Assembly (NCBI GenBank): GCA_036785325.1
Contig: JAXIVH010000006.1
Span: 7,886,020-7,950,019 of the forward strand
Source of the DNA: Urophycis tenuis
Taxonomy: Eukaryota > Chordata > Actinopteri > Gadiformes > Phycidae
Direction of reading: 5' to 3'
DNA length: 64,000 nt
In this document: positions 33,176 to 45,165 of the stretch, piece after piece
Layout of the letters: each line of letters starts with the position of its first letter
Position numbering within the stretch: the first letter of the stretch is position 1
Notes under the pieces: generated by a model
Told to the model about the DNA's origin: nothing
Database searches by the model: none
What the model saw: the letters and a program-made list of their open reading frames with translations, nothing else
Translations under genes and position numbers: made by a program

Positions 33176-36100
33176 TGTGAGCATGCAGACCCACAGACGT
33201 GCACAAACATGCATACACACACAAAGACAAGTCAGAATTTTCTAAGTGAAGATGTAAGTGAACACACAGTGGGAGCGACAGCCACAAGAAAAGTTGCTTT
33301 GTCAGTAGAGGGTGGTGAATGGTGGTCACTGGTTACACAGTAAATAGGAGTAAATAATTAAGTATAATCAACACTATACAATGATTATGAATTGCACTAC
33401 ACATTGTGAGCGTGTGCATGTGTGTGTGTGGAGGCGAGCCACTACCATTCAGGAGTATATCATGGATGGGTAATACCACCAATTTGCGCACATGTTGCGC
33501 CCTAGGCTTGGATAGCATATAGCACAGCTGTGGCACTGCCCGCGTGCCCCACCCTCACCAAGTCCAGCGTGGTTTTCTCCAGTATGTCCACCATCTTCTC
33601 CAGCCGCGTGCTTTCCGTGAACAGGAAGTCATCGTCGACCCACAGCACATACTTGGTGGTCACCTGAGAGACGGCCAGGTTCCTCCCCGCAAACCAACCC
33701 TGGCCACACAGAAGGGAGGACATTGTACCGGGGGGGGGGGGTAACGGGAAACACACAAACACAAACGGAGAGAGAGAGAGAGAGAGCGCCACCGCGCAAA
33801 GGGGACGTTCGGCACCTTGCCAAAGGGCATGAAGTACTGCTCGATGTGCGGCCCGGTGACGCTCTGCCGCTTCGCCGCCTCGTTGTCGTCCGCGATCACG
33901 ATCGAGACGGTGGGGTAGTACTGCCGCACGCTGGCGATCAGATCTCCCAGCTTATCGTAGCGTAGGAAGGTCTTGGTCGCCAAGGTCACGAGAGCGCTTA
34001 TGTTGTATCCTAAGGAAGGGGGAGGAAATAAATCAAGACGAGAGAGGAACGGCGCCACGGGCGTCTTTTTGGTGAGGGGCCGAATGTCGTCGTTGTTGTT
34101 TTGTTGAAAGCGTCGCACGTACCTTCATTTGTACCCGAGTTGTACAGTTTTGGGATGGCGCTGTGACCCACTTTAATGGTGAAAGTCGCCTGGTGTCCTT
34201 CGCTTCCGTACTGAACTAGAGATGTGAGCGAGTGTGAGTAACAGGAAAATACAATACAGCATGTGAGAAAACATTCAAATCATTTTCATATTCAAACCCA
34301 CAAACCACACACAAGGGTGCTGAGAAGGAGGGGCTTGTTGTCACCATGGAGTCGACAGTTTAGCGACTCTCTTTATAGTTTGGAAATTGTGTGCAAGCGT
34401 TGCAATGAGCAATGCCGTCCATTAAATGTGGCACACGCTGCAGCGTTACAAACAAGTGCCCGATGAGCATAAACCTCGCCCATAGTGGGACATCACCATC
34501 GACTGCTGGCCACACGAAGCTGTACGCATCTCCCCACACACTGCGGTGGCATACTGCAAGTGTACAGAGGCTTAAACCTTTCCCATCCAGCCTAGTGAAG
34601 ACCAGCATGTTCCGTCCTTTGGCCAAAATATCAAAATAAATTCTTTCAAGAGCATTATAATGGCGTTTCACCCATTCATTACATTAATTTGATTTACACT
34701 TTGGCTTGTAGCGCCGACTGCTGTCGTTATGAATACAATACATATTTATATATACTGTATAAAAAAACCCAAATGCTGATAATTATAGCTCTATGGTTTT
34801 AACAATAGCACACCTGTGTCTGCTGACTTGGGGTGGAATTGGGTGTTGGTGTAGGTGACAAACTCCAGTTGCCTGTTGAGTTTGGACAGAATGGGGCTGG
34901 ACAGCCCCATGGTCTTCTGGCCTTCTCCGATGATGGACACGCCTTCCACGGTGGCAGCCACATCCAATGTCCCCATGGTCACTGTCAGGTTGACCTGTCA
35001 CCGCCGGCATAACCAGGACCACTCATTGACATTCATATTTCAACTAAATGTAACATCAATGGGGAAGGTGGGGGTGGGGATCACATGTAGAATATGTACC
35101 GTATATGTAGGTCTTGGAGGTTGTTTGAGAGCCAATCCTACGACAACAACATGTTATTCAAACGGCATGGCAGCGAACCAAACCACATATCAAGTCACTT
35201 CAACTTCGTAGAGGAAGTCTTGTGAGGTGAGTCATCGCTTGTCTTTTAAGCGTTACATTAATACTGCAGTAAAGTAAAGTCATTGATACAACTAATAAGA
35301 TACAATTCTTAAAACCGGGTGTTGCTGAGAATTAACCATTATTCAGAGTATTAATATTGACATCCTCTTACCAGGAATAATGATGGTCTTCATGGGCCTC
35401 ACCTCCACTCCCTGTGTGGGGTACTGTAGAGGACTGCTGGCCTCAGCTACCATGAGAAGGTCTGCTGGGGAGTAGGACCTTCCAACATGATCACACAACA
35501 AGAGCTTGTCATCAGTCCTTTACACAAGATCATATTATATATATATATATATATATATAACCTGATGCAACATTTGGGTGCGTTGCAAAAAAGTAACACA
35601 TTTTTTAAGACATTTTTTTATCGTGCCAATCACAATAGATCTGCTGAGGATTATTTGCGTGTGCAACAGTTTGTCTGAACGTGCTAGGTTGGTGCATAAA
35701 AATTCTGATTGCGCAATAAGGGAGCTCCTCTCAGCTGTGGATATGTTGAAGATTGGCTATCCATTGACAGAAGCACAGTCTCAGCAAAGTCACTCACATT
35801 CATTTTTATGCAGAAAACATTTTGGGCGGAGATACTAAATGTTGAGAAGTGGTAACATTTCACCTCAAGTCAATAAAGTCAACTAAGGAATTAAAGGAAA
35901 TCCCATACAGCAGTAGGGCCCCTTAGTAGACCTCCATGGGGACCCTAACTGTACATGTGGAGATACACACAGGAACTTTATATATAACGTGTAGAGCGAG
36001 TTCCAACATAGTTACTGTCAACCGCCATATCATCCACTGAAGGCATCATCAATTACTTACCTTCTCTGGAAACTACTGTACTCCTTATCTCTGCGACTTT

Positions 36101-36555
36101 TCACCCCATCTGGGTCAGAATCAGACTCAAGGTACTCCTGGTTGAGGTTGTGTGCCCACACTCTCGGAAACAGGATGTGGGGTAACGGCAAGGGTATTTT
36201 ATTCTGATCGGCCTGGCATTCGCACTTGCCGTACGCCAACTGACTGCAGCGGGGAACAGGGACACAGAGATTTTACCTGTGGCCTTGTTTGGTTGAATTA
36301 AGACAAACGATCACGATGTTGAGATGATTCTTCAACCCACCTGGCCACAGACTCTTTCATAACATAGGGGACATCGTGATATGAGCTTAAGGTGTCTCCA
36401 TTCCTCAGCTTCAGAAGGCTTTCTACGTGGCTTCTCTGTTTCAGACCTATGTCCACGCTTGGTTTCGTCCCTGGTGTCCACAAGTGAATAAGGGCCAGTA
36501 GCAGAAAACTACTGATCATGACCAGGATAAAACCTTTCTTTGAAGTGACGCGCAT
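31597..36555 (-). CDS. b4galnt1: Beta-1,4-N-acetylgalactosaminyltransferase 1 (GM2/GD2 synthase), 10 exons, 533 aa
   Basis: Coding exons in order on the minus strand: 36555-36341, 36243-36061, 35478-35372, 35137-35100, 34994-34814, 34215-34123, 34009-33816, 33699-33559, 33124-32887, 31808-31597. They join in phase to 1602 nt; 533 aa is the length of the human enzyme. It is a Golgi type II membrane protein, with a short cytoplasmic head and a membrane anchor at about residues 8-26. The GT12 catalytic domain contains [40 protein letters not shown] and the metal-binding D359-D361 in LWVDDDF. It transfers GalNAc from UDP-GalNAc to GM3/GD3 (and LacCer), giving GM2/GD2. The ATG at 36555 is the first in frame. 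The last intron has a GC donor. The exon 3 acceptor (TTGGAAG) has a weak pyrimidine tract. Confidence 0.96.
31852..32645. mobile_element. Fold-back (palindromic) element in b4galnt1 intron 9
   Basis: The outer ends are related inverted repeats: AACCTGAACCCTATTTT near 31868 and AGGGTTCAGGTTGAAC near 32625. Inside, 31972-32035 (TGTTTTTGCCACCACTT, GGCTCAGATTATGTTCTAACAT) pairs with 32465-32540. A nearly perfect inner pair, TCTCAACTCGCAGTCACCGG and onward through TTAGGTTACAACAAACT, is found at 32148-32189 and 32298-32338. A third stem, GTTAGGTTGTTGCTGGAAGAG, is at 32190-32262. No transposase is visible. Confidence 0.8.
33139..33172. repeat. (CA)n microsatellite in b4galnt1 intron 8
   Basis: About 16 CA units, some 15 bp beyond the exon 9 acceptor (upstream in gene orientation). 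Confidence 0.93.
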
Positions 36556-36620
36556 CTCAGATGTGCTCACACAGCAGTTTAACAAAGAGTAATGTTGGAG
36601 GCCTCCACCTTTACAAGTCC
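36556..36620 (-). other. 5' untranslated part of b4galnt1 exon 2
   Basis: A clear acceptor (TTGTTATTGTTGCAG on the minus strand) at 36621 begins the exon that carries the start codon. An untranslated first exon must therefore lie upstream. Confidence 0.7.
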
Positions 36621-37412
36621 CTGCAACAATAACAAAAGGGTTTTTCTTACGTTCATTTATATTTCAGTACACATAAAACATGGAAGGCATGGAAGTCAAT
36701 GGGTTCACGGAGATGACTACTAGTGTCAGGTTATGGCAATACTGGCATTCGTGTTATCAGGAAGGCCTTCATGAGGAAGAGGAAGAAAAAGACGAACTGT
36801 AAATTAATTAATTAATTAATTTAATTAATTGTAAATGTCGATAGTTAGAAACTATCGGAAGATACCACGAGAAACGAAGAAAGGCAAACAACTTCAACTA
36901 GCCATTTGAACATTTGAACATGCGTTTTGTTTTCAACAGCCTGTCTGACTAATCGGAGTCTTTAGATGTAGGCCTATCACTTTGGAGTCACATGGTAACC
37001 TGTTCTTGTCGATAGGGATACAACTGTACAGCTGATACACTGGCTTAAATAAAGCCATACGACAAATGCAACGGTTCGCTCTGTTAAAGTATGCTTTGTA
37101 TCTAATTTGGCTAAACTGCATTTAGAAACGGAGAAAGAAGGAGTACAGAACTCTAACCCAGCATTATAAAATCTTTCATGAATGTAAATTATAAGGACAA
37201 ACATAGGTCAGGGCTAGTTTCCTAATGATCCGTGCATCAGGCATACCAATAAAAGTCAAATGTGTGACGAATCTAATGTATTACTGCATTTAAAGTCCAT
37301 ATTTTCATTTCAATTTAAAGAGTATAATTTAGGAACTCCTAAAATACACAGCAGGTGAACCATATTCGTCCTAAATTGGCTCGGTGGAACATAAGAAGAG
37401 AGTGAAACTTAC

Positions 37413-37500
37413 TGTACGGTTATAAGTTGTGCTTCCCTGTTTCCTTGTCTTATTTTGGACGGCCGAACGGAAGGTTGAGACAGTATAGTCACTGCGTGAC
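37413..37500 (-). other. Candidate non-coding first exon of b4galnt1
   Basis: A GTAAGT donor on the minus strand at 37412 ends a stretch that could serve as the untranslated first exon spliced to 36620. The upstream boundary is a guess; transcript data are needed to place it. Confidence 0.35.
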
Positions 37501-38059
37501 GAATTAGGAGTGGCCAACCACACACACTACTGGCCACTCCTTCAGCTAATGCCTGCACTGTCTGACTCCTTCCCCATCTACCAGTGTAAAGGACTAGCGA
37601 TGTATGAAAAAACGTGGAACGACGTTTTCAAAGCACACACCAAAACCAGGTTCTTCTGTGTAAGGAAGTTGCAACTAAAGTTGCTCTAAAATGACCAGGA
37701 AAACCAGGTCGCTTGGCAAAATGTGGCAATGTACGTGTGGTGTTTCGCACTATGGAACCTGGGTTAATTGATTACTACTGGTGTCAAAATGTTTTTGATG
37801 GTTTTGTTTTTAGATGTCAATTGCGTGAACATTTAATTGACGTTCGGGGGATGTAGTAGCTTACGCCCTACGACATGCTCCAAATGCAAATAATGTACGC
37901 AATCCGCAGTAGACCGACCAAGCCGGAACGGCGTACCACTAAAAGATTTGGAGGGATACGCCGTACCGGAAAGAAAAATATAAACTGTCTCCTACCATGG
38001 CAACACGTTTGCCCCAAATATATATTGCATATATCTCCCTCTGAATTGTGTCTGAACCT

Positions 38060-38385
38060 TCCGTGCAGTGTTTCACTCGCCAGACACCGAGCGAGATAGC
38101 GTGCGTACTGCTTAACCATCTTGCGTCGACGAGCGCAGCTGGTATCCCAAGTGTTTCAATAGACAGACGTTTGTTGCAGTCTCCCAGATAAAAACAATAT
38201 ATACAGAAAAATATTTTGATGTTTCAATATTCTGTTTGTGTGCAGTGTTTCGCTGGACTGACAACGAGCGAGCTGCACTGCGCGCGTACGGCTGAACCAG
38301 ATCTTGCGCCATGTGCGCACTGCGCAGCTGGTAAGTTGTTTCAGCAGACAGACGTTTGTGTCAAAGTCTCCCAAATAAAAAAAGC
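38060..38385. repeat. Two-copy ~175-bp tandem duplication
   Basis: Copy 1 (about 38060-38190) and copy 2 (about 38236-38385) share GTGCAGTGTTTC, ACGAGCGAG, CGTAC-GCT-AACC, GCGCAGCTGGTA, CAGACGTTTGT and GTCTCCCA-ATAAAAA in the same order, with moderate divergence. Copy 2 runs directly into the hAT remnant. Confidence 0.75.
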
Positions 38386-38640
38386 AGACTGTGAGAGGGG
38401 GTTCAGCACAATGAACAGCATTATAACAGAGTATAGAAACAAACTGACAACAAGAAGTGCAGCAAACCTCCTCTTCATCAACACAGTGGGACCACCATGC
38501 AAGCAGTGGGTTCCCCTTCCTTTGTAAAGACTTGGCTGGGCAAAGGGAGGAGAGCTGCTCACTCATCGAGCGGCATGGCTCGCCGTCAAACAGATGAGGA
38601 CGGCTACTTCGATCCTCTTTGGAATGTATTTTGAGTGTTT
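38385..38640 (+). pseudogene. hAT transposase C-terminal (dimerisation) domain relic
   Basis: The plus-strand frame contains CERGFSTMNSIITEYRNKL, then SAANLLFINTVGPP. This is the pattern of the hAT C-terminal dimerisation region (ERGFS-x-MN...R..L....L.....GP). The frame then stops in a Leu-Pro stretch, but a neighbouring frame continues with plausible sequence (LGWAKGGELLTHRAAWLA), suggesting an old frameshift. The catalytic domain is not visible, so this is a dead fragment. Confidence 0.7.
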
Positions 38641-38924
38641 TACCTAAACTTTCACTTTTCTGTTCAGTTCCAACTGACAAACTAGTTTAACCCCTGCCTA
38701 CCAGTACATATAGTAAGCCTACCAGCGGACTGTATACCGACACCAGCAGATAGTATAGGCTATACTATTTCATGTGCAGAAAGACAACTTTACTGGTTCG
38801 GATGACATTTGTTTATTTGCATTCGGCCTATAGTGTGTGTATGCGCCCGCGCACGTGAGACTAATTACTGCTCGGTACACCGGGTCAAGTTGGGCAAGGC
38901 AACGTTGCGTGTAGGCTACTTTGT

Positions 38925-39110
38925 CTGCGCTATTTGGTCCGTTTGGATCGAACCGTGGAGGGTTTGCACAGATGGACGAAAGGTACCAGGACATGCCGTG
39001 TGTCTCAAGCTCGTTTCGGGCGGTGCACGCTCATTATAACTCTGGTGCGGACCAAAACGGACCAAAAACCCAAAAGTCTCGATCCAATTCTAAAACACTA
39101 TAGTAAGCGA
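38925..39110. mobile_element. DNA-transposon-like fragment
   Basis: TTTGGTCCGTTTGG near the left pairs with CCAAAACGGACCAAAAA near the right as imperfect inverted sequence. GTGCGGACCAAAACGGACC is a motif often seen at the ends of teleost DNA elements. The class was not determined. Confidence 0.45.
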
Positions 39111-40520
39111 ACCCAAACTTATGCATTGCGGCCTGTAATCTACCCATTTGCCGAGAACTAGACAACATTTCGTCAGTTAGGCTTTATGTGAAGGTTTCCC
39201 TGCAATCAGTAGACGTTTTAAAATTGTTAACTGACGGTGGCAATTGAACACCAATTCAAAATAAAAATACCCAAGACCGCACTAAGATGTTCTTTCTATT
39301 AGGCCCTACTGTCAACGTTGTGTTACCCTCCGGTTTTCTATCAAAGGCCTTCCTTTACAATGTTATATTCTCCTTCCAGGATGAACGCTAACCGAACCAA
39401 AAGAAAAATGATCTACCGAAAGCGACTTATAAATGCAACAACGCAGAAGAGAGGAGGACGCAACTAGAGTCCTATAGAGAGAGTCTCTCTATAGTACTCA
39501 AGACGCAACGAGGAGGAGAAACAGCCCGTTACATGACGTCACCAAAGCCAACCAATAGCGCTTCGCCCTGGTGTGCAGCGTTTGACGTCAACGTGGACCG
39601 GATCAATCTTCCTAGGACATATTTGGATATATCATCGCGGTTGTTATCCTCAGATTGCCTCGTTGTTTATATATATGTAGCATATTGTTTAGATGTGACG
39701 ATTAAAAAAATCCGAGTCAACAGGCCAATTTACAGGACTGGAGAATCATTTAGCATACGGTGATTTAGTTGACATCACAGCAGCAATAAGGCGCACTGTC
39801 GTGGTTATAGTGATGATGAATGATCCTTAAAACCAAGGTACATTTAACCAACGATAACGCTTCAGACACATGTTTCCCTAACCTGCATTTCTCGAAACAC
39901 GAAGCGCATTGGGTTGTTCATGTGATTACAAAGCGATGTGGTTCTAATAAGAGTGATATATTTCTAATGTCACCACGACATTATACAAAATTGGCCAAAC
40001 AACAGTAATATGATTGAGATCTTGTGGACGTAATGTCCAGGTGGCTGTAAAACGACATTAATCAGGAACCTGTTTTAGAGATTACCATGGGAATTAACAA
40101 ATGAATTGTAGTACGAGCATTAGTATCGATATTCGTTGTAAGAAGGCGAAGTTTTAGACATACCGCCAAAACGTGGTCCTCCGGTGTGGTACTTGATAGT
40201 AGGCCTACTCAAAAGTTTGTGGAATATTTCCGTCCTTTTCAGAATAGTTTTTTCTGAAGCACAGACCATAAACCTTTATTGATGTCTCAACGTCTATCAA
40301 TTGCTGTACCTTGTGGAGATATCCTAGCCATGTTTGTCAGTTAGGCCCTGATGCCTATCTATATTTCAATGTACACCGTTCCTAGTCGCAAAGGCTACCA
40401 TCCCGTTTACACGTCTCTCTATATCCACCTACTGGTTTAAATAGGCGCGTTGCACCGACACTGTTGTGACATGACCATCGACCCCTTGGCCTTGTGAGAG
40501 GCGTCTCAGGCCAGGTCACC

Positions 40521-43500
40521 ATGAAGGGCCTTGGCTCCCCGGGAGCCTTCTGCACCGGCGTCCTGGTGGGGTGTTGCAGCATGTACCTCGTACTGCGCCA
40601 GCTGTCGTTTGAGAGGAGCTCCCCAGTGCTGTCGGAGGCCCAGGACGCTGCTGTTTCAGCGTCACGAGCAGGCGGAGGAGTGACGCCCGCTGATGACATG
40701 ACAAACTGGATGAAGGATGGAGGCGCCCTGATCAATTTACTCCACCCTTACCATGCAGGTGACCAAAATGTTGTCCTTTTGAATGCGCAGTGTCAACGTG
40801 ATGTTAATCTAGTGCCACTTCTCTGGCCACATGGGTGAGCTGCTTTTAACTGGACGCTACAGGGCAGAGCCTCCAACACACATTGTATTCTATGTGAATT
40901 GATTTAGCACAAAATACGTAAGCAATATAAACTGACCGCATTCCAGGAAATGGGCCATTTATGATTAGATTAGATTCGATTAGATTCAACTTTATTGTCA
41001 TTGTGCAGAGTACAAGTACAGGGACAACGAAATACAGTTGGCGTTCTAACCAGAAGTGCAAATGAGCGATTAAGGTGCAGGTTGAAATGCAGAAATGCAG
41101 AATAAGGTGCAAAATTGAAAAGTGACAGTGGTTATTAAAATGACGGTAACTATAGATAGTTAACAAAGTGACAAACAGTGCAGATGGAGGTAGTGATCAT
41201 TGAGGTATTAAACGGTTACTCACAGTGGCATAACATGCAAGTGAAAAGTGTAAAGTGTAAACAGTATACAATGTGCATGTCATGCCTGTGCATGCCTGTT
41301 CATGTCACATGTTGTCCCTGTTACTGCTTTGTCACCGTTTGTTCTTGATATGTTTGAATAGACAGTAACTTGACTTTCTATGACAATTATAGTGATCCGA
41401 ATTAAGCAAGATTTCTTTAAGTGAGACAAAACAAAACAGAAGCTAGCCTGGTGTTTCAGTTACAAATGGATGCTACAGCAACATTAAGTAACTTAATGTT
41501 AAGTAACTTAATGTTGCTACAGCACCTGGCTTCAAGTCATCACAAACCACACACATGCGTTTTGTGTTTACTTATTGTTGCTGTAGCACCTGGCTTCAAG
41601 TAACCACAAACCACACACATTTGTTTTGTGTTTACTTAATGTTGCTGTAGCACCTGGCTTCAAGTAACCACAAAACACACACATGTATTTTATGGTTAAT
41701 TTAAGTGGTCAGGACATGCTCTTGCTTAATCATGTTTACAAACCAAAACACAAATGAAAAACCAACACCAACCATAAAAGCACACATATTATTTCATGGA
41801 ACAGATGAATGTACGTTAATCCATTGACATCCACACTAACAGTTTTCTTGACCCTGGCTATGGCTGTGTCTAACCAGGAGAGGACCATCTGGTGGCCGAC
41901 ATGCTGTTCCAGAAGGTGCGTGTTCTGTGCTGGGTGATGACAGGCCCTTATAACCTGCGCTCCAGGACCCGCCACGTCAAGGCCACCTGGGCTCGCCACT
42001 GCAACACAGTGGTGTTCATGAGCTCCATGTCAGACCCCCGCTTCCCCACGGTGGGCCTGGGGACCAAGGAGGGCCGCGACCAGCTGTACCGAAAGACCAT
42101 CCGAGCCTTCCACTACGTCCACCAGCACCACGCCCACCAGGCCGACTGGTTCCTCAAGGCCGACGACGACACCTACGTGGTGGTGGACAATCTGCGCTGG
42201 GCGCTGGCCAACCACACGCCGGACGAGCCCGTCTACTTCGGCAAGCGCTTCAAGCCCTACGCCAAGCAGGGCTACATGAGCGGCGGCGCGGGCTACGTGC
42301 TGAGCAAGGAGGCCCTCCGGAGGTTCGTGGAGGGCTTCCGGACCAGCGTGTGCACGCACACCACCCCCGTGGAGGACCTGGCGCTGGGACAGTGTCTGGA
42401 GAAGATGGGGGTGCTGGCAGGAGACTCCAGGGACACGCTCCGCCGGGAGACCTTTCACCCCTTTGTTCCCGAGCACCACCTGACCGGCAAGTTCTCCAAG
42501 AGCTTCTGGTACTGGAATTACTGTTACTACCCCATCGTGGAGGTACGTGGCAGCGAGCCGTCCACATGTCCTCCTCCCTGACCTGCACTGATTTCTTGTT
42601 TTTGTGTTAAGCCAGCGTCATCTCATCACATACAATGCATTCGATAATCGTATTTCACGCATGCAACTGCTGGCTTTGTCTTCCCAGGTAACCCATGTTG
42701 GATATTTGTACCTGATAAGTGATTAGTTGATTACTTAATTGGTTGATTGATCAATTTATTGATTCACTGATTCATTTCAATACTATTTTAGCAAACATTA
42801 ACTAAATCATGTCATCTAATATGGCGCAGAACTATCTAGAGTAGAGAACGCTTTAGATTCCTGAGGTCAGGTAGGCCCTCTTCCCACGGCTTAAAGCCTT
42901 TACTATCATAGTAGTTTGTACACACCCGACAAGTCACAATTGTTCCTGTTTTCAAGCATAACCAAACAAAAACATGCTAAATATGGTGCTGTACTATTTT
43001 TGCCTTTATGTTGTATGTAGGATGCTGGTTTTGCAATGAAAGACACATCACAGGCAAAATTAGTCATTTTAATGAATATTTTATTATCCATTACCTATTG
43101 TATATTCCCAGCATGGCCTTTGCAAAGAATGAGTGAATGGAGATATAAATGAGTTTGACGATTAAGTGGAAAATTGCAGTTGAGACGATGTCTTGACAAC
43201 AAAAGAAAAAATTAGGCAATTTGTTACTGTTGATGCAGCTAATTCCCTGTAATTTGCACCTGAATAAGGCAGGTCCATTATGGATCTTGTGAGTGACCAT
43301 CGGTGTATTATGGCTAGTTAGAGTGATGTAAACAATCCACTTCCTGGGTTTTGAATGGAGACTCAATTGATCATTAATCTCAAGACAATTTTCTATCAAG
43401 TTCGTATTTTCCAAAAGGTAAACAGCATCACGGGTATGATATATTACAAATGTGTTTTTTCATATTTGAATGTTTTGTGTTCTCTTGAATAACTCTGTGT

Positions 43501-43944
43501 GTGTGCATGTGTGCCTGCGTGTGTGTGTGCCTGCGTGTGTGTGTGCGCGTGCGCGCGCTACAGGGTCCGCGCTGCTGTTCGGACCTGGCCATATCGTTCC
43601 ACTATGTGGATGCAGAGCTAATGTACACCCTGGAGTTCTACACTTACCACCTGCGAGCCTACGGCTACAGACCCCGCTACCAGCCGTCCGGGCCCCGGGG
43701 ACCCCCTGCCCGCAGACCCTCCCCACAAACCCAGAGCCCTGGAAGACTTAACCGCACCGAGGAAGAGGAGGAGGAGGAGGAGGAGGGAGAGGAGGAGGAG
43801 GAAAATAAGAACAGGTCGAGGAGCCACGCGACTTCAGACATCAGCGTTGACGGGAGTCACAGCAAAATGGAGACAATCTCGGGCCAAGTGGAGACGATTC
43901 ACAATCACCGACCAGGCAGTGCTGGCGCCGCACATACGAGGTGA
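40521..43944 (+). CDS. c1galt1: Core 1 beta-1,3-galactosyltransferase (C1GALT1 family), 3 exons, 427 aa
   Basis: Exons 40521-40758, 41878-42542 and 43564-43944 join in phase with GT-AG introns. It is a type II Golgi protein: the membrane anchor is at about residues 8-24, followed by a short stem. The GT31 domain spans about residues 90-340. It includes WFLKADDDTYVVVDNL, with the metal-binding D175-D177, then YFGKRFKPY, QGYMSGGAGYVLSKEALRRF, DLALGQCLEKMGV, ETFHPFVPEHH and GPRCCSDLAISFHYVD, all hallmarks of T-synthase. It adds galactose to Tn antigen (GalNAc-Ser/Thr), making the core-1 O-glycan; the human enzyme needs the chaperone Cosmc. After residue 341 comes an unusual 86-residue low-complexity tail with E9-G-E5 at 367-381 and an NRT sequon at 364. 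Which fish paralogue (a or b) this is cannot be decided here. Confidence 0.93.
40965..41260. repeat. Dispersed teleost repeat in c1galt1 intron 1
   Basis: GATTAGATTAGATTCGATTAG units are followed by CAACTTTATTGTCATTGTGC, AGAGTACAAGTACAGGGACA and AACGAAATACAGTTGGCGTT. This is a frequent repeat type in fish introns. Its class is not settled here. Confidence 0.55.
41477..41518. repeat. Near-perfect palindrome, c1galt1 intron 1
   Basis: AGCAACATTAAGTAACTTAA pairs with TTAAGTAACTTAATGTTGCT with few mismatches. It directly precedes the 64-bp tandem repeat and shares its GTTGCT sequence. Confidence 0.75.
41510..41700. repeat. Three-copy ~64-bp tandem repeat, c1galt1 intron 1
   Basis: GTAGCACCTGGCTTCAAGTA then ACCACAAACCACACACAT and TTTTGTGTTTACTTAATGTT recur at about 41520, 41585 and 41648. 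Confidence 0.9.
43494..43562 (+). repeat. TG-rich tract abutting the c1galt1 exon 3 acceptor
   Basis: An interrupted GT/GC dinucleotide array, ending GCGCGCGCTACAG, occupies the place of the pyrimidine tract of intron 2. Confidence 0.85.
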
Positions 43945-43990
43945 AGGAGACAATTCAGAATCACTTCCCTTCTGATGACGTGGTGTTGAT

Positions 43991-43997
<7 letters not shown>

Positions 43998-44030
<33 letters not shown>
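43998..44030. repeat. (CA)n in the c1galt1 3' untranslated region
   Basis: About 17 CA units some 50 bp after the stop codon. Confidence 0.92.
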
Positions 44031-44031
<1 letters not shown>

Positions 44032-44427
44032 AGGCACTTTGATGGATTGCAAATGGCCATTGAAGAAACTTTGACAGGTATTGATTTGAAGCCAAAAGCA
44101 ATTGTGGTGATATTCCATACGATGAAGCGGTGAACGAAATGTGTGACGCTGAACAAAACATTTTTTTTTTTAATGGTTACCTTATTGTTTTTTGTTTGTT
44201 TTTTTCCACAGCCACTGATCGTTTCCATGAAGACATGACATGGTTTGGTTAAAATAAGTGGCGCCAGCTGATGTCCTGAATGTATTGGGCATGAGCAAAT
44301 CCTTGATTGCACAAAAAGCAGTGACTTATGGGTGTTCTTATTCTATGGCGTCTGACTTGAGCTACATGTGTGTTATAGGCTCATCTACTCTGTTGATTAC
44401 AATTTTTAAAACAGCAGTGCCTTTCCC

Positions 44428-44433
44428 ATTAAA
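44428..44433 (+). promoter_or_regulatory. Candidate polyadenylation signal of c1galt1
   Basis: ATTAAA about 480 bases after the stop. An AGTAAA at about 44796 is a weaker alternative. No canonical AATAAA was seen before the tac3 3' end. Confidence 0.35.
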
Positions 44434-45159
44434 CTCTAACTATCCTATCCAAATATCATAAATACACATGTTAAACCCTCTTGATGGCTTGTGATGTTTT
44501 TCTATGATCCGTAATACACATGTTAACCCTTCTGTTGATGGATATTCTTTTTTTTTCATGCATAAGATGTTTATTTATTTATTGCATTATTTTTTGTTTT
44601 GTTTTCCTGTGTTGGAAGAACCCCTGTACCCTCACCCAATTGTTTTACTGCAGTTTCTGTTCAGTGTTTGCAGCATGTTCTGTAGCATGTGTACAAAAAA
44701 ACATGTTGATGTTGTTTTGTTGAAGATTTATTTACCATGCCTTTCCATCATAACACATTGTTTGTTATTTCACACGTGGGATGTGCTTGTGTTCAGTAAA
44801 GTCTCAGAAGAAGAAAGGCTACTCGACAATCAGTATGTGGTTGTATGTATGTGGTTAAGTATGGCCAAATAGGTGTCATTGAAAATGGGTTGCATCATTA
44901 TCCCCATGACGTCCATCTGACCTGAGCTCATGACCTCGATGGTCAAAATGTTTGATGGGGGCGGGATATGTGTGTGTGTGTGTGTGTGTATCTATATATA
45001 TTAGTATAATATGCATTATTCTTAAGTCCTTCCAATATAATCACGTAACAGATGAAGGCATTGTCAGCATCACCTGCAGTAGACTTAGTAAACGTGAGTC
45101 AACACAAGGGTGTCATCAATAATCAAACTAAACATCATATTCCATTTTTTACAAAATTG

Positions 45160-45165
45160 TTTATT
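45160..45165 (-). promoter_or_regulatory. Candidate polyadenylation signal of tac3
   Basis: TTTATT on the plus strand is AATAAA on the tac3 strand, about 250 bases after its stop codon. Confidence 0.5.

Larger units (their letters stand above)
37501..40400. other. Divergent intergenic region between b4galnt1 and c1galt1
   Basis: About 3 kb separating the two glycosyltransferase 5' ends. It contains a hAT transposase relic, a tandem duplication and a transposon-like fragment at about 38930-39100. The remainder shows no recognisable gene. A small palindrome, CTATAGAGAGAGTCTCTCTATAG, is at about 39471-39493. Confidence 0.55.

Noticed and set aside
36556..36585. Longer b4galnt1 N-terminus starting at a TTG codon
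   Set aside because: The first in-frame ATG is at 36555, it gives the normal length and membrane anchor, and the upstream part is explained as 5' untranslated exon.
42030..42588. Antisense open frames opposite c1galt1 exon 2
   Set aside because: They mirror GC-rich sense coding sequence, and the sense strand encodes clear GT31 motifs.
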